A stretch of 52,866 nt of DNA from an uncultured Opitutia bacterium (GTDB lineage: Bacteria > Verrucomicrobiota > Verrucomicrobiia > Opitutales > Opitutaceae), in contig CAIRCN010000071.1 of NCBI GenBank assembly GCA_903877135.1, positions 1-52,866 of the forward strand, written 5' to 3'. A program made the translations under genes and the position numbers. The notes under the pieces are model-generated. The model worked only from the letters and a program-made list of their open reading frames with translations, searched no databases and was not told the origin of the DNA. Positions 45,281 to 52,866 of the stretch are shown here, in pieces; position 1 is the first letter of the stretch, and every line of letters begins with the position of its first letter.

Positions 45281-47806
45281 TTATGTCTCCTGCCGCAGCA
45301 CTTCCAGCGGCGGGTGGTCAGTAACGCCACGGTTCGTCAGCAGCCCGGTGGCCACCGTCACCACCACCGCCGCGGCCACCGAGCCCAGCAGCACTAGCGG
45401 CGAAAACACCACCGGTGTCTTGAAGAGGAACCGCGCGAGCAACGCGTTGCCCAGCACGGCCAGCGCACCGCCCGTCAGCGCGGCGAGCATCCCCAGCACC
45501 GTGTATTCCACGAGCTGGATTTGTCGCAACTGCCGCCGCGTCGCCCCCAGCGTGCGCAGCAGCACGGTCTCGCGGATGCGCTGGAACCGCCCGGTCAGCA
45601 CCGCGCCCGCCAGCACGATCACGCCCGTCACTACCGTGAACGCCGCCATGAAGGTGATCACGAACGCCACTTTGGAAAAAATGCTGTCGAAGGTCTGGAG
45701 GATGAGCGCGAGGTCGATCGCCGAAATGCTCGGCAACTCGCGGCCCACCGCCTGCTGCAGCCGCGCTGATTCCGCGGGTGACCCCACATGCACGGCCGCG
45801 AGAAACGTCTTCGGCGCCGCCTCCAGCACACCGTCGGGAAACACAAAGAAAAAATTCGGCTGCATGCGCTGCCACTCCACTTGCCGCAGGCTCGCGATGT
45901 AGGCCGTCACCGGCACGCCCTGCACGTCGAACGTGAGCACGTCGCCCAGCTGAATCTGCAGATCCTTGGCCAGCCCTTCCTCGACCGACACAGGCACGCG
46001 GGCCTCGCCCGGCGCGACACGCCCGATGAATTTTCCCGCGGTCACCTTCTCCGTGTCGCTCAGTGCGCCACGGTAGCTCGAGCGATATTCGCGCCGCAGC
46101 GTCCAACCCGGGATGCCCGACTTCGGGTCCTTGAGAACCTCCTCGGCCGGCCGCCCCTTCAGCATCGTGAGTTTCATCGTGACGATCGGGGCCTGCGCGA
46201 CGAGCGGCGTGCCGTTCGCCTTGGCGAGCGCGGCGAGGCGCGTGATCTGGTCGTCCTGAATGTCGAAAAACATCAGGTTGGGCCGCGAGCCGCCGCCGAT
46301 GCCGGTGATCTTCGCCAGCAGCGTCGAGCGCGTCAGCACCAGCGTGAGCATGAGGAACGTCCCGAGCCCGAGCGAGAGCAACAGTAACACCGTGCGGTTG
46401 TTCGGCCGGTGGAGGTTGGCCAGCCCCTGCCGCCATGTGTAGGGCAGCGACCGGCGCGGCACAAAACGCTTCGCCGCCCACGTGACCAGCAACGCCATGC
46501 CCGCCAGCGTGCCGAAGCCCAGCCCCATCATCAGCGCGAAACCGAGGCCCACCTGCCAGCGACCCGCCTGCAGGATGGCGAAGCCCGTCACCGCCACGGC
46601 GATGCCGGCGTAGAGCCAGCGGCGGAGCGGGTCCGGCGCCGTGTTTTCGCCCTGCGCCGAACGGATCGCCAGTAACGGCGACACGCGCCGCACCGTCAGC
46701 AGCGGCAGCAGCGTGAACAGCACGCAGATCACGAGCCCCGCCAGGGTGCCCTTCGCCACCGCCGCCCACGAGACGAACAGCTCAACCTGAAACGGCAGAA
46801 AATCCTTCAACACCGTCGGCAGCAAAAGCTGCACGCCGATCCCCAGCGCCGCGCCCACGACCGCGCCCAGCACGCCGATAAAAAAACCCTGCACGAGGTA
46901 AATCGCAAAACTCGTCCGCGCGCTCGCTCCGAGACAGCGCAGCACCGCGACAGTCGCGACTTTCTGGCGGACATAGACGTGCATCGCGCTCGCCACGCCG
47001 ACCGCGCCGAGGAACAGCGCGATAAATCCCACCAAACTCAGGAACGAATAGACATCTTTGAGGTTTTGCCCGAGGTCGCGCTTGCGCTCCTCGACGGTGG
47101 CGAACTGTAAGCGCTCGCCCTTAATTTTTTCACGCATCTCCTTTTCGAGCGCCGCCGGATCGGTGCCCGCCGGCAGCTTGAAGTGCGCGCGCTGCGTCAT
47201 GAATCCCTGGCGCTTGAGCAGCCCCGTCGCCTCCAGCGAGGCCATCGAGAGATAGACGCGCGGCGAAAACATCGCCACCGCCGCCGACTCGCCGGGGATT
47301 TTCTTCAGCGAGCCCGCGACCGTGAACGTCCCCTGCCCGATCCGCACCTCGTCGCCCACTTGCACGCCGAACTGCACAAGGATCGTCTCCTCCAGCAGCG
47401 CAAAGTTGCCCGAGCGCACTTTCGCCATAGTGTCGGCGGGCTCTGTGACGAGTTCGCCGTAGAACGGGAAATTTCCCTCGAGCGCGCGCACCTGCACCAG
47501 CCGCCGCTGGTTGCCGCGCGTGGGGAAGTTGACCATCGACGTCAGCGAGATTTCCCGCGCGAACTCGCCCGGCACCGTGCGGAAATAGGCCAGCGTGGCG
47601 GCGGGAAAAGCCTTGCGCGCTGTGACAGTGAGGTCGGAGCCGAGGAGTGATTTGGTCTGCTGCTCGACGGTGCGCCGGAGGTTGTCGCCGAGCGAGCCGA
47701 TGCCGACGAGCGCCGCGATGCCGAGGACGACGGAGAGCGACACGAGCGCGAGCCGCCGCCGCGAAGCCCGCGAATCCCGCCACGCCATTTTGAAGATGAA
47801 GTTCAT
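45281..47806 (-). CDS. YbbP-type ABC transporter permease (FtsX/MacB class)
   Basis: An 841-residue permease. After an N-terminal helix and a MacB-like periplasmic domain it has two FtsX modules: one near residues 255-400 (VAVLRCLGASARTSFAIYLVQGFFIGVLGAVVGAALGIGVQL) and one near 710-830 (VLLRTLGATRRQLRQIQLVEYTVLGMLAALTGGALAVLGNALL), with a hydrophobic block between. This duplicated layout is YbbP. Its ATG overlaps the ATPase stop (ATGA). With the ATPase and the divergent TesA-like gene it forms the ybbAP-tesA set conserved in many bacteria. The exported substrate is unknown; lipoprotein-like or lysophospholipid-related cargo is a guess. Confidence 0.93.
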   Translation of the reverse strand: MNFIFKMAWRDSRASRRRLALVSLSVVLGIAALVGIGSLGDNLRRTVEQQTKSLLGSDLTVTARKAFPAATLAYFRTVPGEFAREISLTSMVNFPTRGNQRRLVQVRALEGNFPFYGELVTEPADTMAKVRSGNFALLEETILVQFGVQVGDEVRIGQGTFTVAGSLKKIPGESAAVAMFSPRVYLSMASLEATGLLKRQGFMTQRAHFKLPAGTDPAALEKEMREKIKGERLQFATVEERKRDLGQNLKDVYSFLSLVGFIALFLGAVGVASAMHVYVRQKVATVAVLRCLGASARTSFAIYLVQGFFIGVLGAVVGAALGIGVQLLLPTVLKDFLPFQVELFVSWAAVAKGTLAGLVICVLFTLLPLLTVRRVSPLLAIRSAQGENTAPDPLRRWLYAGIAVAVTGFAILQAGRWQVGLGFALMMGLGFGTLAGMALLVTWAAKRFVPRRSLPYTWRQGLANLHRPNNRTVLLLLSLGLGTFLMLTLVLTRSTLLAKITGIGGGSRPNLMFFDIQDDQITRLAALAKANGTPLVAQAPIVTMKLTMLKGRPAEEVLKDPKSGIPGWTLRREYRSSYRGALSDTEKVTAGKFIGRVAPGEARVPVSVEEGLAKDLQIQLGDVLTFDVQGVPVTAYIASLRQVEWQRMQPNFFFVFPDGVLEAAPKTFLAAVHVGSPAESARLQQAVGRELPSISAIDLALILQTFDSIFSKVAFVITFMAAFTVVTGVIVLAGAVLTGRFQRIRETVLLRTLGATRRQLRQIQLVEYTVLGMLAALTGGALAVLGNALLARFLFKTPVVFSPLVLLGSVAAAVVVTVATGLLTNRGVTDHPPLEVLRQET

Positions 47807-48501
47807 GCCGCGACCGTCTGGTCGCTCACCACCGCACCGGTTTTCAGGCGGATGATCCGCTGGCAGCGCCGCGCCAGCTCGAGGTCATGAGTCACCAGCA
47901 CAAGCGTCGTGCCGCGCTCCCGATTCAGGCCGAAGATCAGTTCCACCATCGCCGCCGCCGTGTCCCCGTCGAGGTTTCCCGTCGGCTCGTCACAAAAGAG
48001 GATTTTCGGCCGGTTTATGAACGCCCGCGCCAGCGCCGTGCGCTGCTGTTCGCCGCCGGAAAGCTGCACCGGATAGTGATCGCAACGCTCCCCCAGCCCG
48101 ACGCGCGCCAGCAACTCGCGCGCCTCCGCCTCACGCCCGGCCTCGCCGCGCAGCTCCACCGGCACGAGCACGTTTTCCAGCGCCGTCAGCGTCGGGATGA
48201 GTTGGAAGTTCTGAAACACAAAACCAACGTGCCGGTTGCGCACCAGCGCCCGCGCATCCTCGTCGAGCGCACCGATGGGCTCATTCGCCAGCGTCACACT
48301 GCCGCTGCTCGGCCGGTCGAGCCCAGCGCACAGGCCGAGGAGCGTCGTCTTGCCGCTGCCGCTCGGCCCGACGACCGCCACGCTCGAGCCCGCCGGAAGC
48401 ACAAAGCTCACCTCGTGCAGCACAGTCAGCGGACCTCCGGCTGTTCGGTAAGTCTTGGTCAGTCGCTCGACTTTTAGCATGGTCTGTTCACTCATGGACA
48501 T
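47803..48501 (-). CDS. YbbA/LolD-type ABC transporter ATPase
   Basis: A 232-residue ATPase. Walker A is GPSGSGKTT (residues 45-53), the Q-loop lies in GFVFQNFQLIPTLTALENV, the signature is LSGGEQQR, Walker B is ILFCDEPTGNLDG, and the H-loop is LVTHD. The QNF-LIPTLTALENV spacing is typical of the MacB/LolD/YbbA class that powers FtsX-like permeases. The start may be the ATG at 48501 or 48495. It shares a short intergenic region (59 bases) with the divergent esterase gene. Confidence 0.95.
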   Translation of the reverse strand: MSMSEQTMLKVERLTKTYRTAGGPLTVLHEVSFVLPAGSSVAVVGPSGSGKTTLLGLCAGLDRPSSGSVTLANEPIGALDEDARALVRNRHVGFVFQNFQLIPTLTALENVLVPVELRGEAGREAEARELLARVGLGERCDHYPVQLSGGEQQRTALARAFINRPKILFCDEPTGNLDGDTAAAMVELIFGLNRERGTTLVLVTHDLELARRCQRIIRLKTGAVVSDQTVAA

Positions 48502-48560
48502 AATGCGTCACACAAACGCCAAAACGGCACGAAAGCTAGTTTAAGCGGTCGATTCACTCC

Positions 48561-49193
48561 ATGAACGTCCGCGCCTTCCACTGCATTCTTGGCCTGTTCC
48601 TGACAGGATTCGTCACCGGCCTCGAAGCCGCAGAAACCCCGCGCACCATCGTGTTCTTCGGCGACAGCCTCACGGCCGGCTACGGGCTCGACGACCCGGC
48701 CGAGGATGCCTACCCGGCGCTGATCCAGAAAAAAATCGACGCCGTCAATCTCCCGTGGCGCGTCGTCAACGCCGGCCTCAGCGGCGAAACCACCGCCGGT
48801 GGCCGCCGCCGCGTGGACTGGATTTTGCGCCAGCCGATGGACATTTTCGTGCTCGCGCTGGGCGGCAACGACGGCCTCCGCGGCATCGAGCCCGCCGTCT
48901 CGTTGGAGAACCTTCAGGCCATCATCGACCGCGTGCGCGCCAAAAATCCCGCCGCCAAAATCGTCGTTGCCGGCATGCAGATGCCGCCGGGCATGGGCGA
49001 GGGTTACGCGCAAGAGTTCGCCGCGATTTATCCCGCCCTCGCGGAAAAAAACCACGCGGCGCTCGTGCCCTTCCTCCTCGAAGGCGTCGGCGGTCACCCC
49101 GATCTCAACCAGTCCGATGGCATCCATCCGACGCCCGCCGGCCACGCGATCGTCGCGGAGAACGTTTGGGAAGTTCTCCGCCGTCTCCTGTAA
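48561..49193 (+). CDS. tesA: TesA-like exported SGNH esterase/lysophospholipase
   Basis: A 210-residue SGNH hydrolase. The signal peptide (about 1-24) is followed by block I FFGDSLTAGYG with Ser36, block II around NAGLSGETTAGG, block III GGNDGLRG, and block V DGIHPTPAGH with Asp186 and His189. It is the multifunctional arylesterase/thioesterase/lysophospholipase I of the TesA type, acting in the periplasm on lipids and esters. Divergence from the ybbAP genes is the classic neighbourhood, which strengthens the call. Confidence 0.93.
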   Translation: MNVRAFHCILGLFLTGFVTGLEAAETPRTIVFFGDSLTAGYGLDDPAEDAYPALIQKKIDAVNLPWRVVNAGLSGETTAGGRRRVDWILRQPMDIFVLALGGNDGLRGIEPAVSLENLQAIIDRVRAKNPAAKIVVAGMQMPPGMGEGYAQEFAAIYPALAEKNHAALVPFLLEGVGGHPDLNQSDGIHPTPAGHAIVAENVWEVLRRLL

Positions 49194-49349
49194 ATCGTTT
49201 ACCGGACTCTGTGTTGAGAGTGGACAGGTTGGCGCGAATAGTGACGCGCAGGCGGTTAATTCTGACACTCGCTGCTGTCGCCACCCGGCGCGGATGCAGG
49301 TGTTCGCCCCATTCACAAACTGGCGCGGCCTATGCGAAGCTTAATCATC

Positions 49350-51935
49350 ATGGATTCTGCCAAACTCACCCAAATGTCGCGTCAGGCCGTCACCGACGCG
49401 CAGAACATCGCGCGCCGCCTAAACCACAACGAGGTGGACACGTGGCATCTGCTTTCCGCGCTCGTCGCCCAGGAGAACGGCATCGTGCCGGGTCTCCTCG
49501 ACAAACTTGCGATCACGCCGAACGCCGTGCAGCTAGCCGTCGAGCGCGAGTTGGAGCGCCTCCCGAAGGTCACGGGCAGCGTGGACACGTCGAAGATCTA
49601 CGTGACGCAGTCCGTCAACGAGGTTCTGACCCGCGGCGAGGAAGAGGCGAAGTCGCTCAAGGATGATTTCGTTTCCGTCGAGCACCTGCTGCTCGGACTG
49701 CTCGACGTCGCGAAACCCGACGCGCTCAAGAAACTCTTCAAGAGCTTCGGCCTCGATCGGGCGAAAATATTGAAGGTGCTCAAGGAAATGCGTGGCTCAC
49801 AGCGCGTGACGACCGACAACCCCGAGGCGACCTACTCCGCCCTCGAAAAATACGGCATCGATCTCGTCGCCCTCGCCCGGAAGGGGAAAATGGATCCCGT
49901 CATCGGTCGCGATGACGAGATCCGCCGCACCATTCGCATTCTTTCTCGCAAGACGAAAAACAACCCCGTCCTCATCGGCGAGCCCGGAGTCGGCAAGACC
50001 GCCATCGTCGAGGGGCTCGCCCAGCGCATCCTGCGCGGCGACGTGCCCGAGGGGTTGAAGGACAAGACGATTTTCTCCCTCGACATGGGCGCGCTCGTCG
50101 CCGGCGCGAAATATCGCGGCGAATTCGAGGAACGCCTGAAGGCCGTCCTCGCGGAAATCAAACAGGCCGCGGGGCGCATCATTCTGTTCATCGACGAACT
50201 CCACGTGATCGTCGGCGCCGGCAAGACCGAGGGCGCGATGGACGCGGGCAATCTCCTTAAGCCCATGCTGGCGCGCGGCGAGCTGCATTGCATTGGCGCG
50301 ACGACGCTCGACGAATACCGCAAACACATTGAGAAGGACGCCGCGCTCGAGCGCCGCTTCCAGCCCGTCGTCGTCGATCAGCCGAGCGTCGAGGATGCGC
50401 TCTCGATCCTGCGCGGCATCAAGGAGCGTTTTGAGCTGCATCATGGCGTGCGCATCCAGGACAACGCGCTCGTCGCCGCCGTCACACTTTCCAACCGCTA
50501 CATCACGGATCGTTTCCTACCCGACAAGGCAATCGACCTCATGGACGAGGCGTGCGCGATGATCCGCACCGAGATGGACTCGATGCCGCAGGAGCTCGAC
50601 GAACTCACTCGCAAGGTACTCCGCCTCGAAATCGAGGAGACCGCGCTCGCGAAGGAGAAGGACGACGCCAGCAAGCGCCGGCTCGACATGCTCCGCAAAG
50701 AACTCTCCGAGGCGCGCGAGAAAGCTAAAGGCATCAAGCTCCACTGGGAAAAAGAAAAAACGTCCGTCCAGAAAACGCGCAAACTCCGCGAAGAGATCGA
50801 GGCATTGCGCCTTGAGATGGAGAAGGCCGAGCGCGCCTATGACCTCAACAAGGTCGCCGAGCTGCGCCATGGGAAGATTCCGCAGATGGAGGAAGAGTTG
50901 AAGCGGCTCGAAAAGAGAGGCCGCGAGACCACGACGTTGTTTAAAGAAGAGGTTTCTGAGGAAGAAATCGCGGAAGTGGTCTCGAAATGGAGCGGGGTGC
51001 CCGTCACCCGGCTCGTCGAGGGCGAAAAGCAAAAATTACTCCGGCTCGAGGATGTGCTGCATCAGCGCGTCGTCGGCCAGAACGAGGCCGTCACGCTCGT
51101 CACCGAGGCGATCCTGCGGGCGCGCAGCGGCATCAAGGATCCGCGCCGGCCGGTCGGCAGCTTTCTGTTCCTCGGCCCGACCGGCGTCGGCAAGACCGAG
51201 CTTGCGAAGACGCTTGCCGAAACGCTTTTCGACACCGAGGCCGCGATGGTGCGCATCGACATGTCGGAATACATGGAGAAGCATAGCGTCGCTCGCATGA
51301 TCGGCGCGCCGCCCGGCTACGTCGGCTACGACGAAGGTGGCCAGCTCACCGAGGCCGTCCGCCGCAAGCCCTACGCCGTGATCCTCTTCGATGAAATCGA
51401 GAAGGCGCACCCCGACGTGTTCAACGTGCTCCTCCAGGTGCTCGACGACGGCCGCATCACCGACTCACAGGGCCGCACCGTGGATTTCAAGAACACGATC
51501 ATCATCATGACCTCGAACCTCGGCTCGCGCTTTCTCCTCGAAGGCGTGACCGGCGGAACGATTCCCGAGAGTGTGCGCGAGAGCGTGATGGCGGACGTGC
51601 GCAAGGCCTTCCGTCCGGAATTCCTCAACCGCATTGACGAAACGATTCTCTTCAAACCGCTCACGCTCGAGGAAATTGAGACTATCGTGGACTTGCTGCT
51701 CGTTGATCTGAACAAGCGCCTCGCCGACCGCCGCGTGACCGTGACGCTCGACCAGAAGGCAAAAGCATGGGCGGCCGAGAAAGGCTACGACCCGGTCTTC
51801 GGCGCGCGGCCGCTGAAGCGTTTCCTCCAGCGCAACATCGAGACGAAGCTCGCCCGCGCGCTCATCAGCGGCGAAATCGCCGAAGGCCGCGAGGTGAAGT
51901 TTTCTGTGAAGGACGATGCGCTCGTGATGAAGTAG
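49350..51935 (+). CDS. clpB: Chaperone ClpB
   Basis: An 861-residue AAA+ disaggregase that works with DnaK to rescue aggregated proteins. The N-domain (about 1-145) is followed by AAA-1 with Walker A GEPGVGKT (210-217) and the pore loop [14 protein letters not shown] middle coiled coil rich in Glu/Lys (about 400-530) follows, and then AAA-2 with GPTGVGKT (609-616), pore loop [16 protein letters not shown], and [21 protein letters not shown]. The ClpB middle domain is shorter in ClpA and ClpC, so it is ClpB. The ATG at 49350 is preferred because it opens the normal N-domain ([11 protein letters not shown]). A CIRCE element or sigma32-type promoter is not visible. Confidence 0.97.
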   Translation: MDSAKLTQMSRQAVTDAQNIARRLNHNEVDTWHLLSALVAQENGIVPGLLDKLAITPNAVQLAVERELERLPKVTGSVDTSKIYVTQSVNEVLTRGEEEAKSLKDDFVSVEHLLLGLLDVAKPDALKKLFKSFGLDRAKILKVLKEMRGSQRVTTDNPEATYSALEKYGIDLVALARKGKMDPVIGRDDEIRRTIRILSRKTKNNPVLIGEPGVGKTAIVEGLAQRILRGDVPEGLKDKTIFSLDMGALVAGAKYRGEFEERLKAVLAEIKQAAGRIILFIDELHVIVGAGKTEGAMDAGNLLKPMLARGELHCIGATTLDEYRKHIEKDAALERRFQPVVVDQPSVEDALSILRGIKERFELHHGVRIQDNALVAAVTLSNRYITDRFLPDKAIDLMDEACAMIRTEMDSMPQELDELTRKVLRLEIEETALAKEKDDASKRRLDMLRKELSEAREKAKGIKLHWEKEKTSVQKTRKLREEIEALRLEMEKAERAYDLNKVAELRHGKIPQMEEELKRLEKRGRETTTLFKEEVSEEEIAEVVSKWSGVPVTRLVEGEKQKLLRLEDVLHQRVVGQNEAVTLVTEAILRARSGIKDPRRPVGSFLFLGPTGVGKTELAKTLAETLFDTEAAMVRIDMSEYMEKHSVARMIGAPPGYVGYDEGGQLTEAVRRKPYAVILFDEIEKAHPDVFNVLLQVLDDGRITDSQGRTVDFKNTIIIMTSNLGSRFLLEGVTGGTIPESVRESVMADVRKAFRPEFLNRIDETILFKPLTLEEIETIVDLLLVDLNKRLADRRVTVTLDQKAKAWAAEKGYDPVFGARPLKRFLQRNIETKLARALISGEIAEGREVKFSVKDDALVMK

Positions 51936-52149
51936 GCGGGCAAGACGCGACGAGAGCGTCGCGTCCCCAGCAAGCATCCCCAGTGATTCAGCTCGGCTCG
52001 AACTGGAGCGGCGACGCCCTCGTCGCCGGGATCGGCGCGCACCTTCGCACGGACGGATTTTCACAAATTTCTTACCTCGCCTATCAGCGCACAATGGGAT
52101 TGTAATACTAACACCGCATTTAACGTGTCCCATTAAATTTACCCACCGC
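51936..52149 (+). other. Spacer between clpB and the surface-protein gene
   Basis: A 214-base gap. It holds a perfect 9-bp palindrome (51944-51965) just after clpB and, nearer the next gene, paired AATGGGA and TCCCATT sequences (52093-52099 and 52128-52134) in an AT-richer stretch that may carry the promoter. No gene is seen. Confidence 0.4.
51944..51965. repeat. Palindrome after clpB
   Basis: Perfect 9-bp arms (gacgcgacg and its complement) with a four-base loop. No T-run follows, so it is either a rho-independent-like end with a poor tail or a short palindromic repeat. Confidence 0.5.
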
Positions 52150-52866
52150 ATGCGCACCCTGGTCAGTCTCCTGAGTGGTTTGGTTCTCTCGCTTGCCCTC
52201 CAACCCGCCGCCCGCGCCCAAGTTGTCTGGACCGGCGGCAGCTTGGTCGACAACAACTGGTCCACGCACGCCAACTGGAGAAACAGCATGCCTCCAGCTA
52301 TTATCAGTATCGCCACCGTCCATTTTGCCGGCGAGATCCGAACCTTCCCCCACATCGACACCCGCTGGAGCCTCGCCGGCCTCGCGTTTAACACCGGTGC
52401 GAGCACCTTCACCCTCGACGGTTCCGAGCTCACTATCGGCAGCAGTGGCATCGCCAACAACTCAGTCAATTCCCAAGCCATCAATAACAACATCACACTC
52501 GGCGACGCCCAGACGTGGAGCGCCGCCGCAGGCGACCTTACGGTTGGTGGCAACGTCGATAACGGCGGCTCCCTGCTAACAGCCCATGCTGAATCCGGAA
52601 AATATCTCATGATCTCCGGCAACGTCTCAGACGACGGTGCGCTCACGAAGACTGGAGGCGGCACGCTCATCCTCTCCGGCACCAACTCCTACAGCGGCGG
52701 CACGACGATTAACGCCGGCATCCTACAGGCGGGTGCCGTGAACGCCTTCGGCACGGGCCCCATGACGGTCACCGGCGACGGCTTAGGCTATGGCTATGGC
52801 AACACGGCCACCTTGGATTTGAACGGCTTCGACCAGACGATCGGCCCCTTGGCTGGCGATGCGGGC
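52150..52866 (+). CDS. Autotransporter-repeat surface protein (partial, 3' end outside window)
   Basis: The first 239 codons of an open frame that runs off the window. A signal peptide (MRTLVSLLSGLVLSLALQPAARAQ) is followed by VVWTGGS and NNWSTHANWRNS, typical of the start of autotransporter-associated beta-strand proteins. Later come the repeat segments GALTKTGGGTLILSGTNSY and SGGTTINAGILQAGAVNAFG, the TIGR02601-type repeat. Such proteins are long beta-helical surface or secreted proteins, and in this group they often end in PEP-CTERM; the end is not seen. If so it would be a second client of the exosortase at 38715. Confidence 0.85.
   Translation, partial: MRTLVSLLSGLVLSLALQPAARAQVVWTGGSLVDNNWSTHANWRNSMPPAIISIATVHFAGEIRTFPHIDTRWSLAGLAFNTGASTFTLDGSELTIGSSGIANNSVNSQAINNNITLGDAQTWSAAAGDLTVGGNVDNGGSLLTAHAESGKYLMISGNVSDDGALTKTGGGTLILSGTNSYSGGTTINAGILQAGAVNAFGTGPMTVTGDGLGYGYGNTATLDLNGFDQTIGPLAGDAG

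Noticed and set aside
49200-49349. CIRCE element or sigma32-type promoter before clpB
   Set aside because: No TTAGCACTC-type inverted repeat and no CTTGAA/CCCCAT pair could be found.

Overview
The window looks like a chromosomal segment of a GC-rich member of the Verrucomicrobiota, most like the Opitutales/Opitutaceae. This is inferred from the combination of an exosortase fused to an EpsI-like domain, a PEP-CTERM protein, an autotransporter-associated beta-strand repeat protein, an ExbBD operon with a large TPR protein, and palindromic repeats at gene ends. No 16S gene is present to confirm it. There is no phage, plasmid, CRISPR array or insertion sequence.

Region 1 (1-13970, minus strand) is the translation/transcription core cluster. 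Read in the direction of transcription it is tRNA-Thr, tuf, tRNA-Trp, secE, nusG, rplK, rplA, rplJ, rplL, rpoB, rpoC, closed by a perfect 12-bp intrinsic terminator at 1204-1231. Beyond it lie a DTW-domain tRNA acp3U synthase and the truncated start of a membrane glycosyltransferase-like gene.

Region 2 (14065-18572, minus) is a coupled Tol/TonB-like operon: a large exported TPR protein, ExbB/TolQ, ExbD/TolR and a small anchored protein with a TonB-C-like end. Region 3 (18713-21718, plus) is LemA, a DUF4870 membrane protein and an M48 metalloprotease with a long C-terminal extension. Region 4 (21904-27226, plus) is a type IV pilus / type II secretion-like assembly operon: three minor (pseudo)pilins, then PilM-, PilN-, PilO- and PilP-like proteins. 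The third pilin carries a large beta-rich adhesin-like ectodomain.

Region 5 (27375-36733) is mixed metabolism: a GH29 alpha-L-fucosidase, a doubly frameshifted pseudogene, a SufE/CsdE-like protein coupled to a TatD-type hydrolase, a nitronate monooxygenase-like flavoprotein, a TcdA-type tRNA dehydratase, an S9 peptidase, and a PnuC transporter with a NadR-like kinase for nicotinamide riboside salvage. A 55-bp palindrome has been absorbed into the end of pnuC.

Region 6 (36937-42720) is a compact exosortase module: an anchored TPR protein coupled to an exosortase-EpsI fusion, facing a convergent gene for a 735-aa Ser/Thr/Asn-rich PEP-CTERM protein. Region 7 (43032-52866) holds msrA, tRNA-Arg(CCT), rpsR, a Sua5/TsaC t6A enzyme, a YbbP/YbbA-type ABC exporter divergent from a TesA-like esterase, clpB, and the first 239 codons of an autotransporter-repeat surface protein cut by the window end.

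The most interesting parts are the exosortase module, the pilin with the adhesin-like domain, the divergent Tol/TonB-like operon and the palindromic repeats at gene ends.
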